Below, in pieces: positions 16,288 through 24,734 of a stretch of 43,736 nucleotides of DNA. Below the pieces are notes generated by a model, which had not been told where the DNA came from, made no database searches, and saw only the letters and a list, made by a program, of their open reading frames with translations. A program made the position numbers and the translations under genes. The stretch covers positions 1 through 43,736 of the forward strand of contig DKDI01000039.1 of assembly GCA_002449305.1 (NCBI GenBank), in the 5' to 3' direction. Every line of letters begins with the position of its first letter. Positions within the stretch are counted from its first letter, which is position 1. Source of the DNA: Treponema sp. UBA6852 (GTDB lineage Bacteria; Spirochaetota; Spirochaetia; Treponematales; Treponemataceae).

Positions 16288-16782
16288 TTAAGCCATTGCT
16301 CCTTCCCGGCTGTCGGAATTTTCTTCTATATAAACAATATCATTTTCTTTGTAAGTCTTTAAAATAAAATGGGTTTTTGTTGAGCGCACACCTTGAAGCG
16401 TAGAAAGTTTTCTTGCAACAAAAAGCGCCACTTCCTGCAAAGTTTCGCCTTCAATTATTACCTTTAAATCGTAGCCGCCGCTCATAAGATAAAGAGATTT
16501 TACCTGCGGAAACCTGTAAATTCTGTCAGCAATTCCATCAAATCCATGCTCGCGTTCTGGTGTAACTTGAATTTCAATTTCTGCGCAGACTTTTTCTTTT
16601 GCCTTGGAATCTTTTTCAGGATTTATAATTGCGGCATATTTCATAATAACGCCGTCATTTTCAAGTTGCTGGATAATTGACTTGACTTCTTCAACTGATT
16701 TTTTTGTCATCGCGGAAATATCTTCTACAGAAATACGCGCATTATCACGCAGCAAATTTAAAATTTCTTCTGTGCTGTCCAT
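16288..16782 (-). CDS. Lrp/AsnC-family regulator
   Basis: 164 residues. The N-terminal winged helix-turn-helix (about 4-60, ILNLLRDNARISVEDISAMTK) is followed by the RAM effector domain (about 68-150). The family senses amino acids and binds DNA as dimers or octamers. It directly precedes the aminotransferase with no gap, so it likely controls that gene in response to its substrate or product. AAGG lies 7 bp before the ATG. A 26-bp AT-rich gap separates it from hisB. Confidence 0.9.
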   Translation of the reverse strand: MDSTEEILNLLRDNARISVEDISAMTKKSVEEVKSIIQQLENDGVIMKYAAIINPEKDSKAKEKVCAEIEIQVTPEREHGFDGIADRIYRFPQVKSLYLMSGGYDLKVIIEGETLQEVALFVARKLSTLQGVRSTKTHFILKTYKENDIVYIEENSDSREGAMA

Positions 16783-16808
16783 TTTTAACCTTCTATAAAA
16801 TTAAAATT

Positions 16809-17426
16809 CTAAATTAGTCCTTTCGTGCTTGGAATTTCTCCGTTGCGTCTTGAATCAATTTCCACCGCCTGACGAATTGCCCGGGCTGCTGCTTTAAAAA
16901 GTCCTTCGATTTTATGATGATCGCTTCTTCCGCGGATTGTATCAAGATGCAAATTGCACTTTGCGCCGTTTACAAATCCCTGCCAAAAATCCTCAAAGCA
17001 ATCAGTTTGAAACGAAGAAGATTTTTCGTCCTGTCCAATTGAAACAAGCGGAATATTGGAAAGAGCCGCATTTACAACGCAAAACGGACGTCCGCCAAAA
17101 TCAACAGCAGCCTGCAAAAGACTTTCATCCATAGGATAAATTGAAAATCCGCTTCTATAAATTCCTGCGCAGTTTCCCAAAGCAGAAGCAAAGCATTGTC
17201 CAAGAACAATTCCTGTGTCTTCTATAAGATGATGCTGGTCAACTTCCAAATCGCCTTTTAATTCTCCGCTCAAATCAAAAAGTCCATGCTTGCAAAAAGA
17301 ATTCAGCATGTGACCAAAAAAGCCTATTGGATTTTTTACAGAGCATTTTCCAGTTCCGTCAAGATTTAAAGAAAGTTCTATTTGTGTTTCGCCAGTTATG
17401 CGTTTTATGCTTGCAGTTCTTTCCAT
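16809..17426 (-). CDS. hisB: Imidazoleglycerol-phosphate dehydratase
   Basis: 205 residues, the monofunctional form without a phosphatase domain. Metal-binding motifs are GFFGHML (near 35-41), DQHHLIEDTGI (near 63-73) and, in the second half, DTIRGRSDHHKIEGLFKA (near 161-178). It catalyses the sixth step of histidine synthesis, with Mn2+. It lies 12 bp behind hisG, with AAGGA before the ATG. Only hisG and hisB are here; the rest of the pathway must be elsewhere. Confidence 0.95.
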   Translation of the reverse strand: MERTASIKRITGETQIELSLNLDGTGKCSVKNPIGFFGHMLNSFCKHGLFDLSGELKGDLEVDQHHLIEDTGIVLGQCFASALGNCAGIYRSGFSIYPMDESLLQAAVDFGGRPFCVVNAALSNIPLVSIGQDEKSSSFQTDCFEDFWQGFVNGAKCNLHLDTIRGRSDHHKIEGLFKAAARAIRQAVEIDSRRNGEIPSTKGLI

Positions 17427-17438
17427 TTGAAAAATTCC

Positions 17439-18311
17439 TTACGACATGACTTTTCTAAGTTCATATTCCAAAATGTCTGTGGCTCCAAATTCTTTGAGCT
17501 TTGGAAGAAGAACTGGAACTTCACTTTTTTTAACAGCGGTTTTTACAGCATATCCTGAATCGCCAAAAAGCGGACTTACAGTCGGGCTTCTCATAGACGG
17601 AATTGCCTTTACAAGCGTGTCAAATTTTTCCTTGGAAACATTCATCTCAAGCATAACACGGTCGCGCGCATCAAGAACCGCAGAAAAAAGCATTTTGAGT
17701 TCAAGAATTTTTTGTTTTTTTTCTGAATCAGCCATCGCCTCTTTTGACGCATACATTCTTGTAGAACTTTCCATGAGAGTGTCCACAATTTTTAAACGGT
17801 TCGCCTTCAAAGAAGAGCCTGTGCTTGTATTGTCAATAAGAATCTGCGCAATTGAATCTTCTGTGTTTTGAACAAATCCTTCGCTTGTTCCCCAAGTACG
17901 GAAAATTGTTCCGTTGATTTTTTTTGCTTCAACCCATTTTTTGCTTAGATTCTGGTATTCAGTTGCAATTGTAACATTTTTCTTTGCAAGCTCTTCATAG
18001 TCAAAATCTTCTGGAATTGCAGCAACAACACGAACAGGATCAAATCCCAAATCCATTATTTCAACAAGTGAATCTTCGACGCCATTTTCAAAAACCCAGT
18101 CTTTCCCGGAAAAAGCAATGTCAGCTTTATTTGCCGCAAGAAGAACACTCGCAATCTGCGGCTTTACAACTTGAAATGCAAGGTCTTTTTGATTTGTTAT
18201 AGGAAAATATGTTCTGTCTGGAAGCTTTAAAGAAATTCCAACATCGCTTAAAAGCTCATATACAGATTCGTAAATTCTTCCTTTTGCCAATAAAATTTTT
18301 AATTTTTCCAT
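17439..18311 (-). CDS. hisG: ATP phosphoribosyltransferase, long form
   Basis: 290 residues. The catalytic domain starts MEKLKILLAKGRIYE and contains DIAFSGKDW (near 85) and the PRPP loop TSTGSSLKAN (near 160). A C-terminal regulatory ACT-like domain (about 215-285, VMLEMNVSKEKFDTLVKAIP) marks the long form, which works as a hexamer and is feedback-inhibited by histidine without HisZ. It starts at ATG 18311; an in-frame TTG three codons earlier has no support. No ribosome site is seen, and a TATAAT ends eight bases upstream. It leads the hisG-hisB-Lrp-aminotransferase cluster. Confidence 0.94.
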   Translation of the reverse strand: MEKLKILLAKGRIYESVYELLSDVGISLKLPDRTYFPITNQKDLAFQVVKPQIASVLLAANKADIAFSGKDWVFENGVEDSLVEIMDLGFDPVRVVAAIPEDFDYEELAKKNVTIATEYQNLSKKWVEAKKINGTIFRTWGTSEGFVQNTEDSIAQILIDNTSTGSSLKANRLKIVDTLMESSTRMYASKEAMADSEKKQKILELKMLFSAVLDARDRVMLEMNVSKEKFDTLVKAIPSMRSPTVSPLFGDSGYAVKTAVKKSEVPVLLPKLKEFGATDILEYELRKVMS

Positions 18312-18319
18312 AATATACA

Positions 18320-18349
18320 ATTATAAATTGAAGTTGCCTCTAAATTCAA
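18320..18349 (-). promoter_or_regulatory. hisG promoter, predicted near-leaderless
   Basis: Minus strand TTGAAT (18349-18344), 18-bp spacer, TATAAT (18325-18320), eight bases to the ATG. The leader should be about 2 nt, which leaves no room for a his leader peptide or T-box. Confidence 0.6.
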
Positions 18350-18370
18350 GTTGCAGAACAAACATAAAAA

Positions 18371-19090
18371 CTAGCGGCGCTCAACAGTTCCGTCAGATTT
18401 TGCAATAAAAACTTCTGGCTTTATCTTTGTAAAAAATCCGCATTCAACAACGCCGATTATTCTGTCGATTTTTTCTTCCATTTCCTGTGGATTAACAGGA
18501 GATTTCCATTTGCAGTCCAAGATAAGATTTCCGTTGTCTGTGATTACAGGACCGGCTTTTTTTACGCCTTCACGCAGAACACATTCCGCACCAAGTTTTT
18601 CCAAGGCTTTAATTACAGGAACTCGGGCTTCAGCTATAATTTCAACAGGAAGCGCAAAACCAGTTCCAAGGCTTTTTACATCTTTTGAGGAATCCGCAAC
18701 AATAGCAAACCTTGCTGAATTATATGCAATGATTTTTTCACGGAGCAATGCCGCGCCGCCGCCTTTTATAAGATTGTTGTCAGGATCAATTTCGTCTGCA
18801 CCGTCAATTGCAAGGTCAAGACTTCCATTTATTGCTTTGTCGTTCAATGTGTAAACTGGAATTCCAAGTTCTTCACAAGCCAATGTAGTCTGAAAACTTG
18901 TTGCAACGGCCTTTATGTCTTTTAAAGTTCCGTCTTCAATTCTCTGTGCAAGTCTTTTTACAGCCGGCATTGCAGTAGAGCCGGTTCCAAGTCCGATTTT
19001 CATTCCGCTGAAAATTTTCCCTTCTTTGATTAAAGAATCAACTGCGGTTGTTGCAGCTAAAATTTTTTGTTCGTCTTTAGAAATACACAT
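18371..19090 (-). CDS. rpiA: Ribose-5-phosphate isomerase A
   Basis: 239 residues. Conserved RpiA motifs are GLGTGSTA (near 33), DGADEID (near 96-102, catalytic Asp) and KGGGAALLREK (near 109-119, catalytic Lys and Glu). It interconverts ribose-5-phosphate and ribulose-5-phosphate. Its ATG overlaps the stop of aroDE by one base (TGATG). It is the last gene of the xpb operon, 60 bp before hisG. Ribose-5-phosphate feeds PRPP, the HisG substrate, which is a loose metabolic link. Confidence 0.95.
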   Translation of the reverse strand: MCISKDEQKILAATTAVDSLIKEGKIFSGMKIGLGTGSTAMPAVKRLAQRIEDGTLKDIKAVATSFQTTLACEELGIPVYTLNDKAINGSLDLAIDGADEIDPDNNLIKGGGAALLREKIIAYNSARFAIVADSSKDVKSLGTGFALPVEIIAEARVPVIKALEKLGAECVLREGVKKAGPVITDNGNLILDCKWKSPVNPQEMEEKIDRIIGVVECGFFTKIKPEVFIAKSDGTVERR

Positions 19091-20583
19091 CAGTATTCAA
19101 CTCCTGTATACAATTCAAATTGCCTATATCCCTGATAAAGAAGCATGCTGAATCCATTGCAGATTTTGCAACCAGCCTCTCTTGCGCGCACCATTATCGG
19201 AGTGGCTTTCGGCATATAAATTATGTCAAACAAAGCTTCCTTTCCATTGAAGTCATAAAAATAAAGCGGATCATTTTCAGGATTAGAAAGTTCTTCGCAA
19301 TGCATTCCTTTTGAGGTGGTCTGAATAATCACGTCTGAATATTTTCTAATCGTAGAAACTGATTCAAAATTCAGTGGAGCATATTTAAAATCGTATTTTT
19401 CAGCAAGTTCTTTTGCCTTTGACAAAGTACGATTAAAAATACAGGCTTTTCCGCCGGAATTATAAACAGCATACGCAACTGCTTTTGCAGCTCCGCCCGC
19501 TCCAATTATAGAAATTTTTTTATGCTTTAAATTTTTTAAATTCAGAAATTCAAGCAGCGCTTTTAAAAAACCTTCCGCATCTGTGTTGTACGCAAGCCAT
19601 TTCCCATCTTTTTTTATCAGCGTATTGCTTGAACCAATTTCAAGCGCGGCATTGTCCACAAAATCAGCCCTTGCAAGAGCTGCTTCTTTATGCGGAACAG
19701 TTACAGAAAGTCCCTGCACTCCAACTTGCTCAGAAAAATCAATCGCCTGCTCAAATTTTTCAGCAGGAAAAGGAATATAAACAGCATTCATTCCGTGGCG
19801 GCAATAACCTGTATTATGAAGCTCAGGACTTGAAGTGCCAGAAAGAGGCCAGCCGGTAATTCCAAAGATTTTAGTTGCTTCATTTATAGATTTTGTTCTG
19901 TAAAGTCCGCCGAGTTTTACAGCATCCAAGTGAGCAATATTTGACGTATTTTGAATGGATTCCGGCGCGGAAGTGTATGTCAAAAAGTTTTTCAGTTTTG
20001 CACCAAGAACTCTAGTCGGAATTCCCATCGTGCCCATCGCAAGCAAAATATGATTGTTACCAGAAATTTTAGAAGCCTGCTCAAAAAGATTTGTAACATC
20101 ATCAAGAGTGTGAGGCATAAATGCAATCTTTGGAATTTCAAGTCCGGAAGGATTCAGTTCTTTTAGCCGCTCCAAAATATTTCTTACGGGATTTTTCATA
20201 TCATGGAAACTTCGGATTACTTTTGTCTCAAAGGCAAGAGTCGCATCTTCAAGGCTTGAAATATGAAAATCTTCCTCAAAATCAACATAGGCAAAATTTT
20301 TAGTTTTATCCTCATCGGCAAAAGAAAGCGCACGGGCAAAAAGAATTGTGCGGGCAGATTCTCCTTCTACAAATTTTCCGCCATCAATTTCACGCCTGAT
20401 TGTCAAAATGCACGGCAAGCCAGCCATTGACGGAAACCGCCTTGCATAAAGCCGCTCATCTTGATTTAAAAAATCAACACGCAGCTCCGCCATGTCAACA
20501 TAACTTCTATATTTGTTAAGAAGCTCCAAGTCTTCTGCAAGAGTTTTTTCAGTCAGCGTAAGACAAACTTTTGGCGATTCCAT
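19090..20583 (-). CDS. aroDE: Bifunctional 3-dehydroquinate dehydratase / shikimate dehydrogenase
   Basis: 497 residues, a fusion of two shikimate-pathway enzymes. Residues about 1-225 are type I dehydroquinase: the IRSFHDM stretch (near 125) holds the catalytic His, and KIAFMP (near 154) the Schiff-base Lys. Residues about 235-497 are AroE: SVTVPHK (catalytic Lys), NTDAEGF, the NADP loop GAGGAAKA and NRTLSKA. The shikimate-binding Ser-x-Ser motif is Thr-Ser-Ser here (SGTSSPELHN). AroD-AroE fusions are known from Chlamydia and plants. It starts at ATG 20583, behind AAGGAG; an upstream TTG is in frame but would span the ribosome site. Confidence 0.94.
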   Translation of the reverse strand: MESPKVCLTLTEKTLAEDLELLNKYRSYVDMAELRVDFLNQDERLYARRFPSMAGLPCILTIRREIDGGKFVEGESARTILFARALSFADEDKTKNFAYVDFEEDFHISSLEDATLAFETKVIRSFHDMKNPVRNILERLKELNPSGLEIPKIAFMPHTLDDVTNLFEQASKISGNNHILLAMGTMGIPTRVLGAKLKNFLTYTSAPESIQNTSNIAHLDAVKLGGLYRTKSINEATKIFGITGWPLSGTSSPELHNTGYCRHGMNAVYIPFPAEKFEQAIDFSEQVGVQGLSVTVPHKEAALARADFVDNAALEIGSSNTLIKKDGKWLAYNTDAEGFLKALLEFLNLKNLKHKKISIIGAGGAAKAVAYAVYNSGGKACIFNRTLSKAKELAEKYDFKYAPLNFESVSTIRKYSDVIIQTTSKGMHCEELSNPENDPLYFYDFNGKEALFDIIYMPKATPIMVRAREAGCKICNGFSMLLYQGYRQFELYTGVEY

Positions 20584-20584
20584 T

Positions 20585-22684
20585 TCAAGACTCCTTTGCA
20601 ATTAAATTTAAAAATGAAGCTGAACTTCTGATTTTTTTTACTTTTGAAATCAAAGCAATTGAAACTTCGTATTCTTCAACTGAATTTGTTTCAGGATTTT
20701 TGCAAACTAAAAAAAGAATTTGATTTTTTACAACAGCTCTTGGAACGCCTATTAAAATTTCTTTTGTTGTAGACATTTCAAGTTCAACCAAATCTTCATT
20801 CTGAAGTGCGCTTTCCAAAACTCTGAGCTTTCCTGTAAAATTCATTCCGCTCGCCTCGGTAAGTTCAAACTTAACACTTTCAGGCCTAAGCTGATCCGAA
20901 GACAAAACCACGCGCCGTTTTATTCGATCCACAAGCCCTTCTTTTTGCTCTGCGGAAGCTGAAATATTTTCAAGTTGATTTTTAAAATCCTCAAGAATTT
21001 TAGAAACTTCTTTTTTTGAGCCAAGAGCCATAGAATTTTCTGTGGACAAAATTTCTGAAGAACAAGATAAAATTTTAGAATCAAAATCAATTTCCGGAAA
21101 ACCCAAAGCAGGCGCAGTTTTTTTTGCGGATTTTACATTTCCAACAAAATCAAGCCCAAGACGCGCAACACAATTTTTTGCCTGCTCATCGGATGAAAAA
21201 TTCATCAAAAAAATTCCAGGCGACAAAATTTCAATAATATACGATGAAAGTTTTTTTTCAATTACAATAGAATTTTCAGGGCGAATTTTTAAAACATAAC
21301 CTTTATAAAGCGCAGCCGAATCATAAGAATCTGCCCATTCATCAAGCGAAACCAAAAGATTCTGCGGAATTTCGTAATGCGAATATTTTTTTAAAATTGC
21401 GGAAATCTGCTCTCTCGTCATTTCAAAATCAAAAGCTTTTAAAACAGACTGTCGCGTAATTTCAAAAACAGCAGCTGTGTCGCATTTTTTTGGACAAAGA
21501 AATTTTATAAGCGGAACAAGCTCCGAAAGCAAAAATCCCGGCAAAACTGTAACTGAAAAACCTGCATCAATGCTCAAAGAACCTTGCGATTTTTTTTCTT
21601 CAAAAATCTGATTCACACAAATAAATTCATTTTCACCTTCAGAAACTGAATCGACAATTCCAAGTTCAATCGCGCAGTCAAGCATCGCATCTAAAAAATT
21701 TGAATCAACACAAGAATTTTCTGCAGAAGCTCCAAACGCAACAATTCTTGAAAAACGGCTAAAAGAATTTTCGGAGTAACGAGAATTTTTATCTTTTAGC
21801 AAAAAAGCAATCTGAAGAATTTTCTGTCTTGTGTAAACTTCTTGCTTCAAAAATGAAAGCGTCTTGAAAAAAATTTCCGCGCTAGACAAAATCATGCTTC
21901 TTGAAAACGAACCTGTACAAGCGGCGCAAATATATGCAGATTGATTTCCAAAAGTCAAATTTGAAAAAAGCTCAAGTTTCTGCCAGTCAACAAAAAATCC
22001 TTTTCCTTCAGAATCTTCCTGAACAAGATGAAGATTTTTGAGGGCTTTAAAAAGTGTTTCAAAAAATTCCTTGTTGAAATTCTCCTGAAAAATTTCCGCC
22101 AAATCAGAAGCCGCTTTCTTTTTCAGCTCTCCGTTGTTTTTGCAAATATCAGGATGGCTTGAAATATAACAGATAAAAACTGCAAGAAGTTCAGAAGAAA
22201 TTTTTAGCCGACGTTCAGGAAATTTTTTTGCGTTTTCTGGACTTATCAAATTTTGCAAATTCAACAAGCCGCTCAAATCATCTTCAAGATACGGATTTAT
22301 TTTTATTAAGTTTTTTTCAGAATTTTTCCCACGGACAGAAAAAATCAAAAGACGTTCTTCAAGGCTTGCAACTGCGCTGTAAAATTCTCCTTGCTGAATT
22401 GAAGACGAAAAAAATTTTTCAAGTTTTTCAACATCAGGCTCGTTCAAAAATTTTATCGCCGTAAGAATTTTTATATCAGTGCTGTCAAGAAATTTTACAA
22501 TTGATTCCCGGGTTTCTTTTTTGCGCAGAAAAGCTCCGATTTCTTCCGCCAGCTTTTGTTTGTTATAAGGAGTTTTTACTTCGCCAAGATAAATTCTGAC
22601 TAACTCGAAAAAAAATTTGTCCGGCAAAGTACAAAAACTTTCTCGCCATTGAATTATCTTTTGAACTTTTGCATCTAAATTCAT
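20585..22684 (-). CDS. Helicase_C_3-domain partner of XPB
   Basis: About 699 residues, without helicase ATPase motifs. The central part (about 370-460) resembles the N-terminal XPB/Ssl2-like domain of the gene just upstream: both contain a KxxSxYEIPQxxxVxxxE line. Actinobacteria such as Mycobacterium tuberculosis carry a comparable pair (XPB Rv0861c and its neighbour Rv0862c), so a stable XPB partner is likely. The rest is mostly helical and unassigned. The ATG at 22684 overlaps the xpb stop as ATGA, with AAGGA ahead; another ATG three codons upstream is less well placed. Tight coupling suggests a complex. Confidence 0.8.
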   Translation of the reverse strand: MNLDAKVQKIIQWRESFCTLPDKFFFELVRIYLGEVKTPYNKQKLAEEIGAFLRKKETRESIVKFLDSTDIKILTAIKFLNEPDVEKLEKFFSSSIQQGEFYSAVASLEERLLIFSVRGKNSEKNLIKINPYLEDDLSGLLNLQNLISPENAKKFPERRLKISSELLAVFICYISSHPDICKNNGELKKKAASDLAEIFQENFNKEFFETLFKALKNLHLVQEDSEGKGFFVDWQKLELFSNLTFGNQSAYICAACTGSFSRSMILSSAEIFFKTLSFLKQEVYTRQKILQIAFLLKDKNSRYSENSFSRFSRIVAFGASAENSCVDSNFLDAMLDCAIELGIVDSVSEGENEFICVNQIFEEKKSQGSLSIDAGFSVTVLPGFLLSELVPLIKFLCPKKCDTAAVFEITRQSVLKAFDFEMTREQISAILKKYSHYEIPQNLLVSLDEWADSYDSAALYKGYVLKIRPENSIVIEKKLSSYIIEILSPGIFLMNFSSDEQAKNCVARLGLDFVGNVKSAKKTAPALGFPEIDFDSKILSCSSEILSTENSMALGSKKEVSKILEDFKNQLENISASAEQKEGLVDRIKRRVVLSSDQLRPESVKFELTEASGMNFTGKLRVLESALQNEDLVELEMSTTKEILIGVPRAVVKNQILFLVCKNPETNSVEEYEVSIALISKVKKIRSSASFLNLIAKES

Positions 22685-24468
22685 TGGCCACATCCTTCAA
22701 TTTGAATCGGAACTTCAAGCTCGTCAAAACTATTTTCATTTTCGTAGCGGACAATTCTATACGAATATCCTTGCTCGGCTAAAAATTTTTGACGGTTGCT
22801 TCCAAAATCTTCTTCAACTGTTCCACGCGTAATCAAAGTAAAAAATCTTGAGGTTCTTTCTTTTGGGCGAAGAATCCTTCCAAGCCGCTGAGCCTCTTCC
22901 TGTCTTGAACCGAAAGTTCCGCTCACTTGAATAGCCATGCTTGCATCCGGCAAATCAATTGCAAAATTCGCAACCTTGCTGACAACAAGCACACGGATTT
23001 TTCCGTTTCGAAAATCATCATAAATTATATCACGTTCGGAATTTTTTGTTTTTCCAGTAATAATTGGAACATTTAAAAGATTGGCAATAATTTCAAGATG
23101 AGTTAAAAATTGCCCGATTATAAGGATTTTGTCATCCTTAAATTTTTCAACAAGTTCCTGAACAATTTTATTCTTCAAAGGATTTTCACTTGCAATTCTG
23201 TGCTTTTCTCTGTTTCCCGCAACTGCATATTCAATTTCTTTATTTTCCGGAAGCCCAAGACGAACTTCAATGCATTCTGCCTTTGCAATCCACTTTGCCT
23301 TTTCAAGCTCCTTCCAAGGAACATCATATCTTTTAGGACCAACCAAAGAAAAAACGTGGCCTTCACAACCATCTTCACGCACAAGAGTCGCAGTCAGCCC
23401 GACACGCCGCACAGCCTGAAGTTCTGCCGCAACTCTAAAAACAGGAGCCGGAATCATGTGAACTTCATCGTAAATAACAAGCCCCCAGTTGTTCTGCCTG
23501 AAAAGTGAAAAATGCGGATACGGACCATTTTTGTCAGGACGCCAAGTAAGAATCTGATAAGTGGCAACCGTTACAGGTTTTATAGTTTTATTTTCGCCAG
23601 TGTATTCAGCAATCTGGCCCGCATCCAAATCAGTTTTATCAATAAGCTCATCTATCCACTGATGAACAGCTGTAATATTTGTAGTTATAATAAGCGTATT
23701 GGTCTTTAAAAGGCTCATTATTTCCATGCCGACAATTGTTTTTCCTGCACCGCAAGGAAGCACAATAGTGCCGAATCCTGTTCCCGGTCCTTTATTCCCA
23801 ACAAGCGCATTTGCCGCAGCTTTTTGATATTCACGGATTGAAAAAGGCCGTCCGCTCAAAGTTGTTTTCCGCAGATTTATTTCAAGAGGCGAACCATCTT
23901 GCAGCGGAACATCATCTTTTACAGGCCAGCCAATCTTTAAAAGATTCTGCTTAACAATTCCGCGGTCTGTAAGCAAAAGTTTAAAGCAAAAATTCTTCTC
24001 TTTTTCTGAAAGTCCTGCAGAAAATTCTTTTGCGCATTCACACGGAACAAGAAATTTTCTGGCAAAGGCATTAGCTTCAATCTGCTTAAAAACATGCGGA
24101 GAATTTGAAACAAGATAAAGATATTCTTCCTTTATTCCGTCAGAATTTTCAACGGAAGGACCTTGAACCAGCCTGAGTTTTCCAAAACGCCCGGAAGTTT
24201 CTTCAATCCAAACAACAACGCTCTGCGGAATTTCATAACGGGAAAATTTTTTTAAAGTTTCAACTGCCTGCTCGCCTGTAAACCCTGCGCTTTCAGCATT
24301 CCACAATGAAAGAGATGAAATTTGATATGTATGCAAATGTTCAGGAGAGCGCACAAGTTCCGCAAAAGGAATCAAGGCCGCCCTGCATTCTTCGGCAAGA
24401 GGCGCATGGACATCAAGCAAAAGAGTTCTGTCAGACTGAACAATTAAAGGATTTTCGCTTTCAGGCAT
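22681..24468 (-). CDS. XPB/RAD25-type DNA repair helicase
   Basis: 595 residues. An N-terminal Helicase_C_3-like domain (about 10-90) precedes an SF2 helicase: REYQ (212-215), Walker A CGAGKT (239-244), DEVH (334-337), GLTATLVRED, and the late QRLGRILRP motif VI. Eukaryotic XPB opens DNA at lesions and promoters; bacterial forms are 3'-5' helicases, some paired with the nuclease Bax1. No Bax1-like gene is here. It leads a four-gene operon with the Helicase_C_3 protein, aroDE and rpiA. The start lacks a ribosome site and lies eight bases from a TATAAT. Confidence 0.92.
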   Translation of the reverse strand: MPESENPLIVQSDRTLLLDVHAPLAEECRAALIPFAELVRSPEHLHTYQISSLSLWNAESAGFTGEQAVETLKKFSRYEIPQSVVVWIEETSGRFGKLRLVQGPSVENSDGIKEEYLYLVSNSPHVFKQIEANAFARKFLVPCECAKEFSAGLSEKEKNFCFKLLLTDRGIVKQNLLKIGWPVKDDVPLQDGSPLEINLRKTTLSGRPFSIREYQKAAANALVGNKGPGTGFGTIVLPCGAGKTIVGMEIMSLLKTNTLIITTNITAVHQWIDELIDKTDLDAGQIAEYTGENKTIKPVTVATYQILTWRPDKNGPYPHFSLFRQNNWGLVIYDEVHMIPAPVFRVAAELQAVRRVGLTATLVREDGCEGHVFSLVGPKRYDVPWKELEKAKWIAKAECIEVRLGLPENKEIEYAVAGNREKHRIASENPLKNKIVQELVEKFKDDKILIIGQFLTHLEIIANLLNVPIITGKTKNSERDIIYDDFRNGKIRVLVVSKVANFAIDLPDASMAIQVSGTFGSRQEEAQRLGRILRPKERTSRFFTLITRGTVEEDFGSNRQKFLAEQGYSYRIVRYENENSFDELEVPIQIEGCGQ

Positions 24469-24476
24469 ATCAGCGT

Positions 24477-24505
24477 ATTATATAATGAATCAGCAAGGCT
24501 TACAA
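24477..24505 (-). promoter_or_regulatory. xpb operon promoter, predicted near-leaderless
   Basis: Minus strand TTGTAA (24505-24500), 17 bp, TATAAT (24482-24477), eight bases to the ATG; leader of about 2 nt. Confidence 0.62.
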
Positions 24506-24525
24506 TATTTTACGACAGAGCGTAT

Positions 24526-24561
24526 AAAAAAACCGGTCTGCCAACGACAAACCGGTTTTTT
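24526..24561. terminator. Bidirectional terminator-like hairpin between divergent genes
   Basis: AAAAAACCGGT (24527-24537) pairs with ACCGGTTTTTT (24551-24561) around a 13-nt loop. U runs exist in both readings. It sits between two genes transcribed away from each other, where a terminator is not expected. Confidence 0.7.
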
Positions 24562-24576
24562 GAGGAGAGTCTATCT

Positions 24577-24657
24577 ATGAAAAACAACAAGAGTTTTCCG
24601 ACATTTTTTATTTTAAGCCCGGAATTTAAATTTGTCAAATTTTTGTTGACAAAATAA
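24577..24657 (+). CDS. Possible 26-residue small ORF
   Basis: An ATG with a good GAGGAG motif 9 bp upstream opens 26 codons, giving a hydrophobic, Phe- and Lys-rich peptide. It ends just past the -35 box of the rubrerythrin promoter and follows the hairpin at once. No family is recognised and no promoter is clear. It may be chance, or a leader peptide. Confidence 0.25.
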   Translation: MKNNKSFPTFFILSPEFKFVKFLLTK

Positions 24658-24688
24658 ATTTATTATAATAATATCATTATTGTAATAA
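24646..24688 (+). promoter_or_regulatory. Rubrerythrin promoter with overlapping palindromic operator
   Basis: TTGACA (24646-24651), 17 bp, TAATAT (24669-24674). Positions 24660-24688 form a near-perfect 29-bp palindrome centred on 24674, with arms TTATTAtAATAAT and ATTATTgTAATAA. It covers the -10 box and the expected start site. The AT-rich pattern is like Fur/PerR boxes, and a PerR gene lies just downstream. Confidence 0.75.
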
Positions 24689-24734
24689 ATACAAATTTAT
24701 AAATAATCAAGTGTAAGGAACTTAGGAGGTTATT

